The notes: generated from the sequence alone by a model not told the origin. Counted from the stretch's first letter, positions 50,358 through 59,584 are shown. The stretch is DNA of 64,000 bases from Nocardiopsis suaedae (GCF_027706745.1 NZ_JAQFWP010000004.1:62001-126000), one strand, 5' to 3'. Translations and numbers: made by a program.

Positions 50358-53300
50358 TCACGCCTCCTTGGCGGCCTCCACGGCCTTCTGGATGCGCTTC
50401 TCCGACACCGGGTACGCCGTCCCGAGCTGCTGCGCGAACAGGCTCACCCGGAACTCCTCCAGCATCCACCGCAGCTCGCGCACGTCCGGATCGTCCTCCC
50501 GACCCTCCGGCAGGACCGCCACGCCCTTCTCCACGGCCTGGCGCATCTGCTCCGCCTTCGCCATGCTCACCTGGTCCCGGCGCGGGTTCTCCGGCAGCTT
50601 CTCCAGCCGGTACTCGATCCCCTTCAGGTACGTCACCAGCCGCGGCAGCCGCGCGCGCCCCGCCTCGGTCACGAACCCCGGCCGGATCAGCCCCGCCAGC
50701 TGCCCCTGCGCGTCGTTCAACGACGGCAGCACGGCCATGCTGGTCGACCCCTTCAGCTTCTTCTGCAGCCGGTGCGACGCCGCCAATACCTGCGCCGTCG
50801 CGCGCACGACCTCGTCCAGCACGTCCCCTAGCTCGGCCCGCACGAACTCCTTCAACTCCTTGAACGAGTCCGGGTCCCACACACCGATCCAGCGCTCCCC
50901 CGCCGGCGCGTGCTTCGCCCCCCACTCGCCCATCAGCGCGTCCACCGACGCCGACATGCAGTCGTCCAGCAGCTTGTCGACACCGCCGTGCGGGTTGTGC
51001 CCCAGCGCCAGCTTCTGCTGGTTGTCCAGCCCCCGCCGGATCACCGCCGCCGGGGAGGGGACGCTGAGGAGGAGAAGTCGACGCAGCCCCTTCCAATGGG
51101 CCGCCCGCTGCTCGGCCCGGGTGTCGAAGATCTTCACCCCGGCCGTCCCGCCCTCGTCGACCAGCGCCGGGTACCCCTTCACCACCGGCCCCGCCGACTT
51201 GCGCTCGAACACCTGCTGCAGCGGCCCGAAGCCCCACTCCGTCAGCCCCGAGCGCTCGATGCCCTTGGCCTCCGCCGAGATCGCCTTCTGCAGCTTGGGC
51301 TTCAGCTTGCCCCGCAGCGCCGACAGGTCCTTGCCCTCGGCCAGCTTCCCGCCGGACTTGTCCACGGCCCGGTAGGTGATCCGCAAGTGGTCGGGCACCT
51401 TCGACAGGTCGAAGTCCTCCGGGGTGATGCGCTCCCCGCACATCCGCCCCAGCTCGTGCGCCAGCAGCTCCACCAGCGGCGTCTCATCGTCCTTCGGCAG
51501 CCGCCCCATCACCTGCTCGGCGTTGTCGGGCACCGGCACGAAGTTGCGCCGCAGCGGCTTAGGCAGCGACCGGATGAGCGCCGTCACCAGGTCCCGACGC
51601 AGCCCGGGGATCTGCCGGTCGAACCCCTCGTCGCCGACCTGGTTCAGCACCTCCAGCGGGATGTGCACGGTGACGCCGTCGGCGTCGCTGCCCGGCTCGA
51701 ACTGGTAGGTCAGCGGGAAGGCGAACTGCCCGTGCGTCCAGGAGTCGGGGTAGTCCTCCTCGCTGACCTTCTCCGCGCCGTCGTTGATCAGCATCGACTT
51801 CTCGAAGTCGAGCAGGTTCGGGTCCTTGCGGCGCGCCTTCTTCCACCAGGTGTCGAAGTGCGCCGCCGACACCGCCTCGGCGCCCACGCGCTCGTCGTAG
51901 AAGGCGAACAGCGCCTCGTCGTCGACGAGGATGTCCCGTCGGCGCGCGCGGTGCTCCAGGTCCTCGACCTCTTCGAGGAGCTTGCGGTTGGAGTGGAAGA
52001 ACTTGTGGTTGGTGTCCCAGTCGCCCTCGACCAGCGCGTGCCGGATGAACAGCTCCCGCGACACCACCGGGTCGACCTTGGCGTAGCCCGTCTTGCGCTC
52101 GGCCACCAGCGGAACCCCGTACAGGGTCACCCGCTCGTACGCCATGACGGCGCCGCGCTTCTTCTCCCAGTGCGGCTCGCTGTAGGTGCGCTTGACGACG
52201 TGCCCGGCCAGCTCCTCGGCCCACTCGGGCTCGATGCGCGCGCACATGCGCCCCCACAGGCGCGAGGTCTCCACCAGCTCGGCGGCCATGACGTACCGGG
52301 GCTGCTTCTTGAACAGCGACGAGCCGGGGAACACCCCGAAGCGCGCTCCGCGCCCGCCCAGGTACTCCTTCTTGTCCGGGTCCCTGAGGCCGACGTGCGA
52401 CAGCAGGCCGGACAGCAGCGCGGTGTGCACCTGCTGCGGGTCGGGGTCGGACGAATTGAGCGTGACCCCCATGCCCTTCACGACCTGCTTGAGCTGGCTG
52501 TAGATGTCCTGCCACTCGCGCACCCGCAGGTAGTTCAGGAATTCGCTGCGGCACTGCTTGCGGAACTGGTTGCCCGACAGCGCGCGCTGCTGCTCCTTCA
52601 GGTACTTCCACAGGTTCAGGAACGCCAGGAAGTCCGAGTCCTTGTCGGCGAAGCGCGCGTGCTGCTCCTGGGCGGCCTGCTGGTGCTCGGCGGGGCGCTC
52701 GCGCGGGTCCTGGATGGACAGCGCGGCGGCGATGATCATCACCTCGCGCACGCACCCGCGCTTCTCCGCCTCCAGCACCATGCGGCCCAGGCGCGGGTCG
52801 ACGGGGAGCTGGGCGAGGCTGCGGCCCATGCCGGTCAGGCGCTTGCGCTGGTCCTCGGCCTGCGGGTCCAGCGCCCCCAGCTCCTGCAGCAGGTGGACGC
52901 CGTCCTTGACCTGGCGGTGGTCGGGGCCCTCGACGAAGGGGAACGCGGAGATGTCGCCCAGCCCCAGCGACTCCATCTGGAGGATGACCGAGGCCAGGTT
53001 GGTGCGCAGGATCTCGGGGTCGGTGAACTCCGGGCGGGACAGGAAGTCCTCTTCGGAGTACAGCCGGATGCAGATGCCCTCGGCGACGCGGCCGCAGCGG
53101 CCCTTGCGCTGGTTGGCCGAGGCCTGGGACACCGGCTCGATGGGCAGCCGCTGCACCTTCGTGCGGTGGCTGTAGCGGGAGATCCGGGCGGTGCCCGGGT
53201 CGATGACGTAGCGGATGCCGGGGACGGTCAAGGACGTCTCGGCGACGTTGGTCGCCAGCACGATGCGGCGGCCGCGGTGGGGCTGGAACACCCGGTGCTG

Positions 53301-54392
53301 CTCGGCCGACGACAGCCGCGCGTACAGCGGCAGGACCTCGGTCTCGGGGAGCCGCCGCTTCTCCAGGGCGTCGGCGGTGTCGCGGATCTCCCGCTCGCCG
53401 GAGAGGAAGACGAGGATGTCGCCTGGCCCCTCGCGGCGCAGCTCGTCGACGGCGTCGCAGATGGCCTGCACCTGGTCGCGCTCGTCGGAGCCGCCCCGGC
53501 CGCCGTTCCCGCCGCCGCTGCCGCCGTTCCCGCCCGCGGAGTTCGCGGTGCCCGCGCCGCCGCCCGCGCCGTCCTCGTCGTCGATGGGCCGGTAGCGCAC
53601 CTCCACGGGGTAGGTGCGCCCGGAGACCTCGACGATGGGGGCGTCGCCGAAGTGCCGCGAGAAGCGCTCGGGGTCGATGGTGGCCGAGGTGATGACCACC
53701 TTCAGCTCGGGGCGCTTGGGCAGCAGGCGTTTGAGGTAGCCGAGCAGGAAGTCGATGTTGAGGCTGCGCTCGTGGGCCTCGTCGATGATGATCGTGTCGT
53801 AGGCGCGCAGCATCCGGTCCTGCTGGATCTCGGCCAGCAGGATGCCGTCGGTCATGACCTTGACCAGGGTGTCGTCCGACGACTGGTCGGTGAAGCGGAC
53901 CTTGTAGCCCACCGTGGCGCCCAGGTCGGTGCCGACCTCCTGGGCGATGCGCTCGGCCACGGTGCGCGCGGCGATGCGGCGCGGCTGGGTGTGGCCGACG
54001 GTGCCGTGGACGCCGCGGCCCAGCTCCATGCAGATCTTGGGGAGCTGGGTGGTCTTCCCGGACCCGGTCTCGCCGGCCACGATCACGACCTGGTTGTCGC
54101 GGATCGCCTCAGCGATGTCGTCCTTCTTGCGGCTGACCGGCAGCTCGTCGGGGTAGCTCGGCTCGGGCAGGGCGGAGCGGCGCTGCTCGACGCGCAGCTC
54201 GGCCAGGTCGATGTCGTCGGCGATCTTCCCGGCGACGTTCTCGCGCTTGCGGCGGTCACGGATCTTCTGCAGGCCGTCGATGCGGCGGCGCAACCGGTGG
54301 CGGTCGGCGAAGGTGAGGCCGGAGAGGCGGTCGCGGAGGGAGGTTCGCTCCGGGTCCGCGGACGTCGGTGTGTCCGAGGGCGAGGTCAACAT
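50358..54392 (-). CDS. hrpA: ATP-dependent RNA helicase HrpA
   Basis: 1344 aa DEAH-box helicase, near the usual ~1300. Walker A GETGSGKTT at 107-115, DEAH 204-207, SAT at 236-238, motif VI QRKGRCGRV, then the winged-helix, OB-fold and long C-terminal DUF3418 region (ending VSLFAQQLGTAYPVSEKRIQKAVEAAK). It unwinds RNA; bacterial HrpA acts on stalled ribosomes and mRNA processing. A ~33-residue low-complexity Gly/Asn/Ser insert sits at about 271-303 between the two RecA domains. ATG at 54392; the open frame continues upstream into non-coding Gly/Pro sequence. Its 3' end is 11 bp from palindromic element copy 1. Confidence 0.95.
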   Translation of the reverse strand: MLTSPSDTPTSADPERTSLRDRLSGLTFADRHRLRRRIDGLQKIRDRRKRENVAGKIADDIDLAELRVEQRRSALPEPSYPDELPVSRKKDDIAEAIRDNQVVIVAGETGSGKTTQLPKICMELGRGVHGTVGHTQPRRIAARTVAERIAQEVGTDLGATVGYKVRFTDQSSDDTLVKVMTDGILLAEIQQDRMLRAYDTIIIDEAHERSLNIDFLLGYLKRLLPKRPELKVVITSATIDPERFSRHFGDAPIVEVSGRTYPVEVRYRPIDDEDGAGGGAGTANSAGGNGGSGGGNGGRGGSDERDQVQAICDAVDELRREGPGDILVFLSGEREIRDTADALEKRRLPETEVLPLYARLSSAEQHRVFQPHRGRRIVLATNVAETSLTVPGIRYVIDPGTARISRYSHRTKVQRLPIEPVSQASANQRKGRCGRVAEGICIRLYSEEDFLSRPEFTDPEILRTNLASVILQMESLGLGDISAFPFVEGPDHRQVKDGVHLLQELGALDPQAEDQRKRLTGMGRSLAQLPVDPRLGRMVLEAEKRGCVREVMIIAAALSIQDPRERPAEHQQAAQEQHARFADKDSDFLAFLNLWKYLKEQQRALSGNQFRKQCRSEFLNYLRVREWQDIYSQLKQVVKGMGVTLNSSDPDPQQVHTALLSGLLSHVGLRDPDKKEYLGGRGARFGVFPGSSLFKKQPRYVMAAELVETSRLWGRMCARIEPEWAEELAGHVVKRTYSEPHWEKKRGAVMAYERVTLYGVPLVAERKTGYAKVDPVVSRELFIRHALVEGDWDTNHKFFHSNRKLLEEVEDLEHRARRRDILVDDEALFAFYDERVGAEAVSAAHFDTWWKKARRKDPNLLDFEKSMLINDGAEKVSEEDYPDSWTHGQFAFPLTYQFEPGSDADGVTVHIPLEVLNQVGDEGFDRQIPGLRRDLVTALIRSLPKPLRRNFVPVPDNAEQVMGRLPKDDETPLVELLAHELGRMCGERITPEDFDLSKVPDHLRITYRAVDKSGGKLAEGKDLSALRGKLKPKLQKAISAEAKGIERSGLTEWGFGPLQQVFERKSAGPVVKGYPALVDEGGTAGVKIFDTRAEQRAAHWKGLRRLLLLSVPSPAAVIRRGLDNQQKLALGHNPHGGVDKLLDDCMSASVDALMGEWGAKHAPAGERWIGVWDPDSFKELKEFVRAELGDVLDEVVRATAQVLAASHRLQKKLKGSTSMAVLPSLNDAQGQLAGLIRPGFVTEAGRARLPRLVTYLKGIEYRLEKLPENPRRDQVSMAKAEQMRQAVEKGVAVLPEGREDDPDVRELRWMLEEFRVSLFAQQLGTAYPVSEKRIQKAVEAAKEA

Positions 54393-54921
54393 ATCGGACT
54401 CAAGGATAGAAGGCTGCGGCAACGGGTTTTCGCGGGTGGGCGGGGCGCTGGGCCCGCGGGGGCGGGCCGGGGCGGCCCGGCAGGCGGCCCCGGGCGGCCT
54501 CAGGGCACAACGCGGCGGGGGTACGGAGCATTCCCGGGCCGGGCGGGCGCGGCGGGCGCCGCGGGCCCGGCGGACGCCCGGAAGGTCCGGGAGGTCCGCC
54601 TTGTGATTTTCCTCCGTATTCGTAGGCCTTCGCCTGGCATTCGCCGGTGCGCCATTCACCGCCCCTCCCGAACCCCGCGCCCCGGCAAAGGTCCGGCGTT
54701 CATCCCCGGATCATCGGACGCTTGACTCCGATTCCGAACGGACGCCATCCGAAATTCGGGTTCGAAAAACCCCACGGGGGCATGTCGGAATTCACGAAAC
54801 ACGCCATCGACGTGTACAGTCCCGGAACCGCCCATAGGGCATCGCCGCGGCCGGAACGGAAGCGCAGCGAACCGCTCCGGGCCGTCGGCGGAATACGGGT
54901 GCACGCGATCGTGGGGGTTCC
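54393..54921. other. Divergent promoter region of hrpA and the BCCT gene
   Basis: About 530 bp with no supportable gene. The half near hrpA is very GC-rich. The half near the transporter (54720-54840) is AT-richer and contains TTGACT at 54724, TACAGT near 54817 and CATAGG near 54832 as possible promoter hexamers. No riboswitch or compatible-solute-type leader was recognised. Confidence 0.4.
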
Positions 54922-56538
54922 ATGCTGGACAAGGTGAGCGACCGGTTGGGGCTGCGGACCGACCCGGTCATCTTCTGGGTGTCCACGGCGCTGGTCGCCG
55001 TTTTCGTGCTCGGCACGATCACCTTCACCGGCGCGGTCGACGCCATGTTCGGCGCCGCGTCCGACTGGGTGCTCACCCACCTCGGCTGGCTCTACATCTT
55101 CGGCGTCACCGTGTTCCTCGTCTTCCTCATCGTCATCGCGGTCAGCCGCTACGGACGGCTGAAACTGGGCGGTCCGGACTCCGAGCCCGATTACAGCAAC
55201 TGGACCTGGTTCGCGATGCTGTTCGCGGCGGGGATCGGCACCATCCTGATGTTCTGGGGCGTGGCCGAGCCGATCAGCCACTTCGCGAATCCGCCGCGCG
55301 AGGACGTCCCGCCCGAGTCGGTGGCGGCCGCCAACGAGGCCATGGGCTTCACGCTGTACCACTTCGGCCTGCACACCTGGACGATCTTCACGCTCCCGGC
55401 GCTGGCCTTCGCCTACTTCGTCTACCGCCGCGGCCTGCCGTTCCGGGTCAGCTCCATCTTCCAGCCGTTCCTCGGCGACCGCATCCACGGCCCCATCGGC
55501 CGCACCATCGACATCGTCGCGGTGCTGGGCACCCTGTTCGGCGTGGCGGTCTCCATCGGCCTGGGCACGATGCAGATCAACAGCGGCCTGAACACCCTCT
55601 TCGGGATCGAGGAGGGGCGCCTGACGCAGGTCGTGCTGATCGCGGTGGTGACCGCCATCGCCGTCACCTCGGTGGCGCTGGGGCTGGACAAGGGCGTCAA
55701 GCGGCTCTCGACGCTCAACATCGCCATGGCGATCGGGCTGCTGCTGTTCATCTTCGTGTTCGGCGCGCCGGTGTTCCTCTCCCGCGGCATCATCGAGACG
55801 ACCGGGACCTACCTGAGCTGGCTGGTGCCCCTGGCGTTCTGGAACGACACCTTCAACAACTCCGGGTGGCAGAAGAACTGGACGACCTTCTACTGGGCCT
55901 GGACCATCACCTGGTCGCCGTTCGTCGGAATCTTCATCGCCCGGATCTCCAAGGGCCGCAGCGTCCGCGAATTCATCGTCGGCGTGCTGGGGCTGCCCAC
56001 CGCGTTCAGCGTCATCTGGTTCGCGGTGTTCGGCCTGTCGGCCATCGACATCGAGATGAACCGCGGCGGCGGGCTGGTGAACGAGGTCGTCGACCAAAAG
56101 GACATCCCCGGCGCGCTGTTCGTGTTCCTGGAGCACTTCCCGGCCACGGAGCTGGTGTCGGGGCTGGCGATCCTGATCGTGGTCATCTTCTTCACCACCT
56201 CCTCGGACTCGGCGTCCCTGGTGGTGGACATGCTGTGCACCGGGCACGCGGACGGCTCCCCCACCCGGCAGCGGGTGTTCTGGGGCGTGACCGAGGGCGT
56301 GGTGGCCGCGACGCTGCTCGCCGCCACGGGCAAGGGCGGGCTGGACGCCCTGCAACAGGTGATCACCGTGGTCGGGCTGCCGTTCTTCCTGATCGGCTTC
56401 CTGATGATGATCGCCCTGGTGCGCGCCATGCACGCCGACATGTCGGCGGGCGCGGGGCAGGTGGCCCAGCGCTCGGCCGATATCGCGGCGCGCGGACGCC
56501 GGATGAGGCGCAAGCGGCGCCGGGCCCACCCGCGTTGA
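54922..56538 (+). CDS. BCCT-family transporter (betaine/choline/carnitine type)
   Basis: 538 aa, twelve helices. BCCT hallmarks: NWTWFAMLFAAGIGTILMFWGVAEPISHF (Gly-rich helix 3 and start of the Trp box), HTWTIFTLPALAFAYFVYRR, the Trp-rich segment WKNWTTFYWAWTITWSPFVGIFIARISKGR, and FFTTSSDSASLVVDM. It would import glycine betaine, choline or a similar osmolyte with Na+ or H+. The short basic C-terminus (RRMRRKRRRAHPR) resembles osmosensing tails but is brief. ATG at 54922. The last two codons and stop lie inside palindromic element copy 2, so the element has supplied the gene's end. Confidence 0.93.
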   Translation: MLDKVSDRLGLRTDPVIFWVSTALVAVFVLGTITFTGAVDAMFGAASDWVLTHLGWLYIFGVTVFLVFLIVIAVSRYGRLKLGGPDSEPDYSNWTWFAMLFAAGIGTILMFWGVAEPISHFANPPREDVPPESVAAANEAMGFTLYHFGLHTWTIFTLPALAFAYFVYRRGLPFRVSSIFQPFLGDRIHGPIGRTIDIVAVLGTLFGVAVSIGLGTMQINSGLNTLFGIEEGRLTQVVLIAVVTAIAVTSVALGLDKGVKRLSTLNIAMAIGLLLFIFVFGAPVFLSRGIIETTGTYLSWLVPLAFWNDTFNNSGWQKNWTTFYWAWTITWSPFVGIFIARISKGRSVREFIVGVLGLPTAFSVIWFAVFGLSAIDIEMNRGGGLVNEVVDQKDIPGALFVFLEHFPATELVSGLAILIVVIFFTTSSDSASLVVDMLCTGHADGSPTRQRVFWGVTEGVVAATLLAATGKGGLDALQQVITVVGLPFFLIGFLMMIALVRAMHADMSAGAGQVAQRSADIAARGRRMRRKRRRAHPR

Positions 56539-56596
56539 TCTCGACAGAAGTGCTGCCAAAACCGCTGAAATGGCAGCACTTTCGTCGAGATCATCG
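56530..56596. repeat. Long palindromic intergenic element, copy 2
   Basis: Arms 56530-56558 and 56571-56596 around loop AAACCGCTGAAA (12 nt, as in copy 1). Compared with copy 1, the pair TGTCA/TGACA has become TGCCA/TGGCA, a compensated change. A few arm positions are mismatched here (GACAGAAG vs CTTTCGTC). Lies between the convergent BCCT and dhaM genes and overlaps the BCCT stop codon. Confidence 0.85.
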
Positions 56597-56609
56597 CCAG
56601 AGGGTGGGG

Positions 56610-57008
56610 CTACTCCTGGATCTTGCGGGCCGTGTAGGCGTCGCGCGCGGCCGCCACGACGGCGTCCAGGGACGCGCCGGTCGACGCCAGCACCCCGGCG
56701 GCCACGGCGCCCTCCACGAAGGGGGCGTCGACGACGACGGCGTCGTCGCGCGGCTCGTCCTCGAAGACCAGCCGGGCCGTCATCACCGCACTGCCGATGT
56801 CGGGCAGGACCATGACGCCCGCCCCCTGATCGACCCCGGCGACCGCCTCGGCGATGCGCTCATAGGAGGTGCCGATGCCCCCGTCGGGGTCGCCCCCGGC
56901 GGCCGCGACCGTCTCCGGCCGCGCCCCGAGCTGCTCCAGCAGTTCCTTCACTCCTGCGGCCAGTCTCTCGCTGTGCGACACGAGGACGATGCCGACCGTT
57001 GCACCCAT
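56610..57008 (-). CDS. dhaM: PTS-dependent dihydroxyacetone kinase phosphotransferase subunit DhaM
   Basis: 132 aa single-domain EIIA-Man-like protein. The phospho-acceptor His is in IGIVLVSHSERLA (residue 12), with the family's MVLPDIGSAVMTARLV and APFVEGAVAAGV. It relays phosphate from PTS HPr to ADP bound in DhaL. The HPr and EI domains of longer DhaM versions are absent, as usual in actinomycetes. ATG at 57008. Divergent from dhaKL with 81 bp between, so the three proteins are co-located but on two transcripts. Confidence 0.92.
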   Translation of the reverse strand: MGATVGIVLVSHSERLAAGVKELLEQLGARPETVAAAGGDPDGGIGTSYERIAEAVAGVDQGAGVMVLPDIGSAVMTARLVFEDEPRDDAVVVDAPFVEGAVAAGVLASTGASLDAVVAAARDAYTARKIQE

Positions 57009-57089
57009 GGGGGATTAGGGTACTTGACCGAGCGTCCGCGCTTCAGGATCGACACCGCCACCCCCCGGCGAACACTAGGGAGCCGCACC

Positions 57090-58088
57090 GTGAAGAAGTT
57101 CCTGAACACCCCGGAAAGCTATCTGTCCGACGCGCTCGCCGGCCTCGCCGCGGCCCATCCCGAGCTGCGGGTGGACGCCGAGAACGGCGTGGTGGCGCGG
57201 GCCCCGGGGCCCGTGGAGGGCAAGGTCGGCCTGGTCTCCGGCGGCGGCTCCGGGCACGAGCCCCTGCACAGCGGTTTCGTCGGCGAGGGGATGCTGGACG
57301 CCGCCTGCCCCGGCGAGGTGTTCACCTCACCGGTGCCCGACGGGTTCCTGGCGGGGGCCAAGGCGGCCGACTCCGGGCGCGGCACGGTCCTGATCGTCAA
57401 GAACTACACCGGCGACGTGATGAACGCGCAGATGGCCGCCGAGCTGGCCGAGGACGAGGGGCTGCGCGTCGAGCAGGTCCTGGTCAACGACGACGTCGCG
57501 GTGGAGGACTCCACGTTCACCGCCGGGCGGCGCGGCACCGGCGCCACCGTGTTCGTGGAGAAGATCTGCGGTGCGGCCGCCGCGCGCGGGGACGACGTGG
57601 AGGCCGTCGCCGAGCTGGGCCGCCGGGTGAACGCGGCGTCGCGCTCCTTCGCCGTGGCGCTGACCGCCTGCACGGTCCCCACGGCGGGGCGGCCCGGGTT
57701 CGACCTGCCGGAAGAGGAGATCGAGGTCGGCGTCGGCATCCACGGTGAGCCGGGGCGGCGCCGGGAGAAGCTGCGCAGCGCGCGCGACATCGTCGGAGAG
57801 ATGATGGAGGCGATCCTCCAGGACTCGCCGCTGGAGTCGGGCGACGAGGCCGTCGTGATGGTCAACGGCATGGGCGGCACCCCGCTCAGCGAGCTGTACC
57901 TGGTGTTCGGCGAGGTCGCGCGGGTGTGCGGGGACAAGGGCATCACCATCGCCCGCAACCTGGTCGGCGACTACGTGACCAGTCTCGACATGGAGGGCTG
58001 CTCGATCACGCTGTGCCGGGTCGAAGAGGGCTTCCTGCCGCTGTGGGACGCCCCGGTGAACACCCCGGCCCTGCGCTGGGGCGTGTGA
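57090..58088 (+). CDS. dhaK: Dihydroxyacetone kinase subunit DhaK
   Basis: 332 aa. It binds dihydroxyacetone as a hemiaminal on a His: the GGGSGHEPLHSGFVGEGMLDAA block contains that His. Further family elements are KNYTGDVMNAQMAAELAEDEG, NDDVAVEDSTFTAGRRGTGATVFVEKI, GVGIHGEPG and a C-terminal DMEGCSITL. GTG start at 57090 (GGGAGCC upstream). It phosphorylates Dha to DHAP with DhaL and DhaM, feeding glycerol catabolism into glycolysis. Next gene is dhaL, 26 bp on. Confidence 0.96.
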   Translation: MKKFLNTPESYLSDALAGLAAAHPELRVDAENGVVARAPGPVEGKVGLVSGGGSGHEPLHSGFVGEGMLDAACPGEVFTSPVPDGFLAGAKAADSGRGTVLIVKNYTGDVMNAQMAAELAEDEGLRVEQVLVNDDVAVEDSTFTAGRRGTGATVFVEKICGAAAARGDDVEAVAELGRRVNAASRSFAVALTACTVPTAGRPGFDLPEEEIEVGVGIHGEPGRRREKLRSARDIVGEMMEAILQDSPLESGDEAVVMVNGMGGTPLSELYLVFGEVARVCGDKGITIARNLVGDYVTSLDMEGCSITLCRVEEGFLPLWDAPVNTPALRWGV

Positions 58089-58114
58089 GCCGGGGACGAG
58101 AAGGAGTGGGGAAC

Positions 58115-58747
58115 GTGCACGCCATGGACACCGCACTGGCCAAGGCCTGGGTGGCGGCGGCCGCCGACGCCGTCTCGGACGAGGCCGAGGGGCTGAGCAG
58201 ACTCGACGCCGCCATCGGCGACGGCGACCACGGGACCAACATGGACCGGGGGCTGACGGCGGCGCGGGCCGCCGTGGACGGCCTGGAGGCCGACGGGCCG
58301 GGGCCGGTGCTGGTCAAGACCGGGATGACGATGATCTCGCGGGTCGGCGGGGCGTCGGGGCCGCTCTACGGGACACTGCTGCGCACGGCGGGCAAGCGCC
58401 TGGAGGGGCCCGAGGCGGGGGTGGCCGACCTGGCCGCCGCGCTGCGGGCGGGCCTGGAGGCGGTGCAGAAGATGGGCGCCGCCAAGCCGGGCGACAAGAC
58501 GCTGGTGGACGCGCTGGCCCCGGCGGTCGAGGAGCTGGAGAAGGCGGCGGGGCAGGGCGCTCCGCTGTCCGAGGCCGCGGAGGCGGCGGCCACCGCGGCC
58601 GAGCAGGGCGCACAGGCGACCGTGCCGCTGCAGGCCCGCAAGGGACGGGCGTCCTACCTGGGCGAGCGGAGCATCGGCCACGAGGACCCCGGCGCGGCGT
58701 CGTCGGCCCTCCTGATGCGCGCCCTGGCCGGGGTGGCCCGGGCCTGA
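58115..58747 (+). CDS. dhaL: Dihydroxyacetone kinase ADP-binding subunit DhaL
   Basis: 210 aa helical subunit holding ADP and Mg2+ as permanent coenzyme rephosphorylated by DhaM. The Mg-coordinating Asp cluster is DAAIGDGDHGTNMDRG, with TGMTMISRVGGASGPLYGT, GDKTLVDAL and RKGRASYLGERSIGHEDPGAAS. GTG at 58115 has AAGGAG 8 bp upstream and is chosen over the ATG three codons later. Ends in a strong hairpin. Part of dhaKL operon. Confidence 0.95.
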   Translation: MHAMDTALAKAWVAAAADAVSDEAEGLSRLDAAIGDGDHGTNMDRGLTAARAAVDGLEADGPGPVLVKTGMTMISRVGGASGPLYGTLLRTAGKRLEGPEAGVADLAAALRAGLEAVQKMGAAKPGDKTLVDALAPAVEELEKAAGQGAPLSEAAEAAATAAEQGAQATVPLQARKGRASYLGERSIGHEDPGAASSALLMRALAGVARA

Positions 58748-58759
58748 GGACCCGGCCTG

Positions 58760-58801
58760 CACGTCCTGGGACCCGTCCTGCGGACCGGGTCCCAGGACGT
58801 G
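58760..58801. terminator. Hairpin after dhaKL
   Basis: CACGTCCTGGGACCC (58760-58774) and GGGTCCCAGGACGTG (58787-58801) pair perfectly over 15 bp around a 12-nt loop, 12 bp after the dhaL stop. Confidence 0.8.
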
Positions 58802-58819
58802 AGGCCGACTCCCGGAGGG

Positions 58820-59465
58820 TCAGACGGGCCAGAGCGCGGTGGCGCCGTCGGCCGGCGGCTCGGTCACCCTCTGGTCCCCCTCCCTCCGGGTGCCCCCGAT
58901 GGCGCGGGAGTTTCCCGGCGCGTCCGGGACGTAGACGGGCCAGCCGGGATCACCGGTGGCGGCGAAGGAGGCCCAGGCTCCTACGAGGGTGTCCCGCACG
59001 GCGAGGTGCTCGGGTGCGGCGGCGTCTGATCCTGCAGACCCGCGGCCGGATCTGCCATGTGGAACCCGCCGCGCGGCGGGTGGCCATGCCTGCTCGCCCT
59101 CGGCAAGGCGTACCGCCGCGCCGGGGTCGAGCCGCAGACCGAACACGTCCCATAGCGCTTCGGGGACCTCGTCGCGGCCGAGTTCGCGGCTGTCGGTAGT
59201 GCCATCGGGGCGTTCGGCGGACAGTGTCGTGTTCGTCAGCCGGTGGCCGACCCCGTCGCCGAGGCGCTGGGCCATGAGGCGCGCCCGGAACGGCGACCGG
59301 GGGTGCGTGCACAGGTAGTGATTGAAGATCGCGTAGTCGCTCCGGAAGCAGAGGGCGTCGGTGAAGGAGTAGAGGTCGGTCCACCGGCCGCCGGTGCGCG
59401 TGGTGAGGACCCTGGTCCTGGTCTCGCCGTCATCGCCCGGGGCGGTCACGGAGGCGGCGTCGGGG
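58820..59465 (-). pseudogene. Chimeric remnant: arylamine N-acetyltransferase piece fused to esterase tail
   Basis: The open frame of about 209-215 codons has two unrelated parts. The first ~118 residues look like the C-terminal third of an arylamine N-acetyltransferase (GRWTDLYSFTDAL, YAIFNHYLCTHPRSPFRARLMAQR, ERPDGTTDSRELGRDEVPEALWDVFGLRL), lacking the catalytic Cys-His-Asp region that should precede it. The last ~60 residues look like the C-terminus of a type-B carboxylesterase (DTLVGAWASFAATGDPGWPVY, ending ATALWPV), lacking the serine and His parts. The join is Pro/Arg/Gly-rich. This is best read as two gene fragments brought together by deletion. A GTG at 59449 could still start translation. 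Confidence 0.65.
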
Positions 59466-59470
59466 CCCAG

Positions 59471-59584
59471 ATGAACGCCCTGTCGGACCGGGCCCTGCGC
59501 GGTTTCACGGAGGAGGAGCGGGAGTCCTTCAGAAGGATGCTGGACACGATGGCGGCCAACCTGCGCACGCCGGACGGGGGGACC
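59471..59584 (+). pseudogene. MarR-family regulator 3' fragment
   Basis: A 38-codon stretch beginning MNALSDRALRGFTEEERE and continuing FRRMLDTMAANLRTPDGG matches the C-terminal dimerisation helix of MarR repressors. No winged-helix part precedes it: upstream on this strand is the antisense of the N-acetyltransferase remnant. It probably is what is left of a MarR gene that once faced the neighbouring efflux pump. Confidence 0.55.

Noticed and set aside
50910-54725. 1271-codon plus-strand frame opposite hrpA
   Set aside because: It is the exact antisense of a well-conserved helicase gene, with His/Val/Leu-rich sequence typical of shadow frames in GC-rich DNA.
54760-54790. GGTTCGAAAAACC resembling a tRNA T-loop
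   Set aside because: No acceptor, D or anticodon arms can be built around it. No tRNA found in the window.
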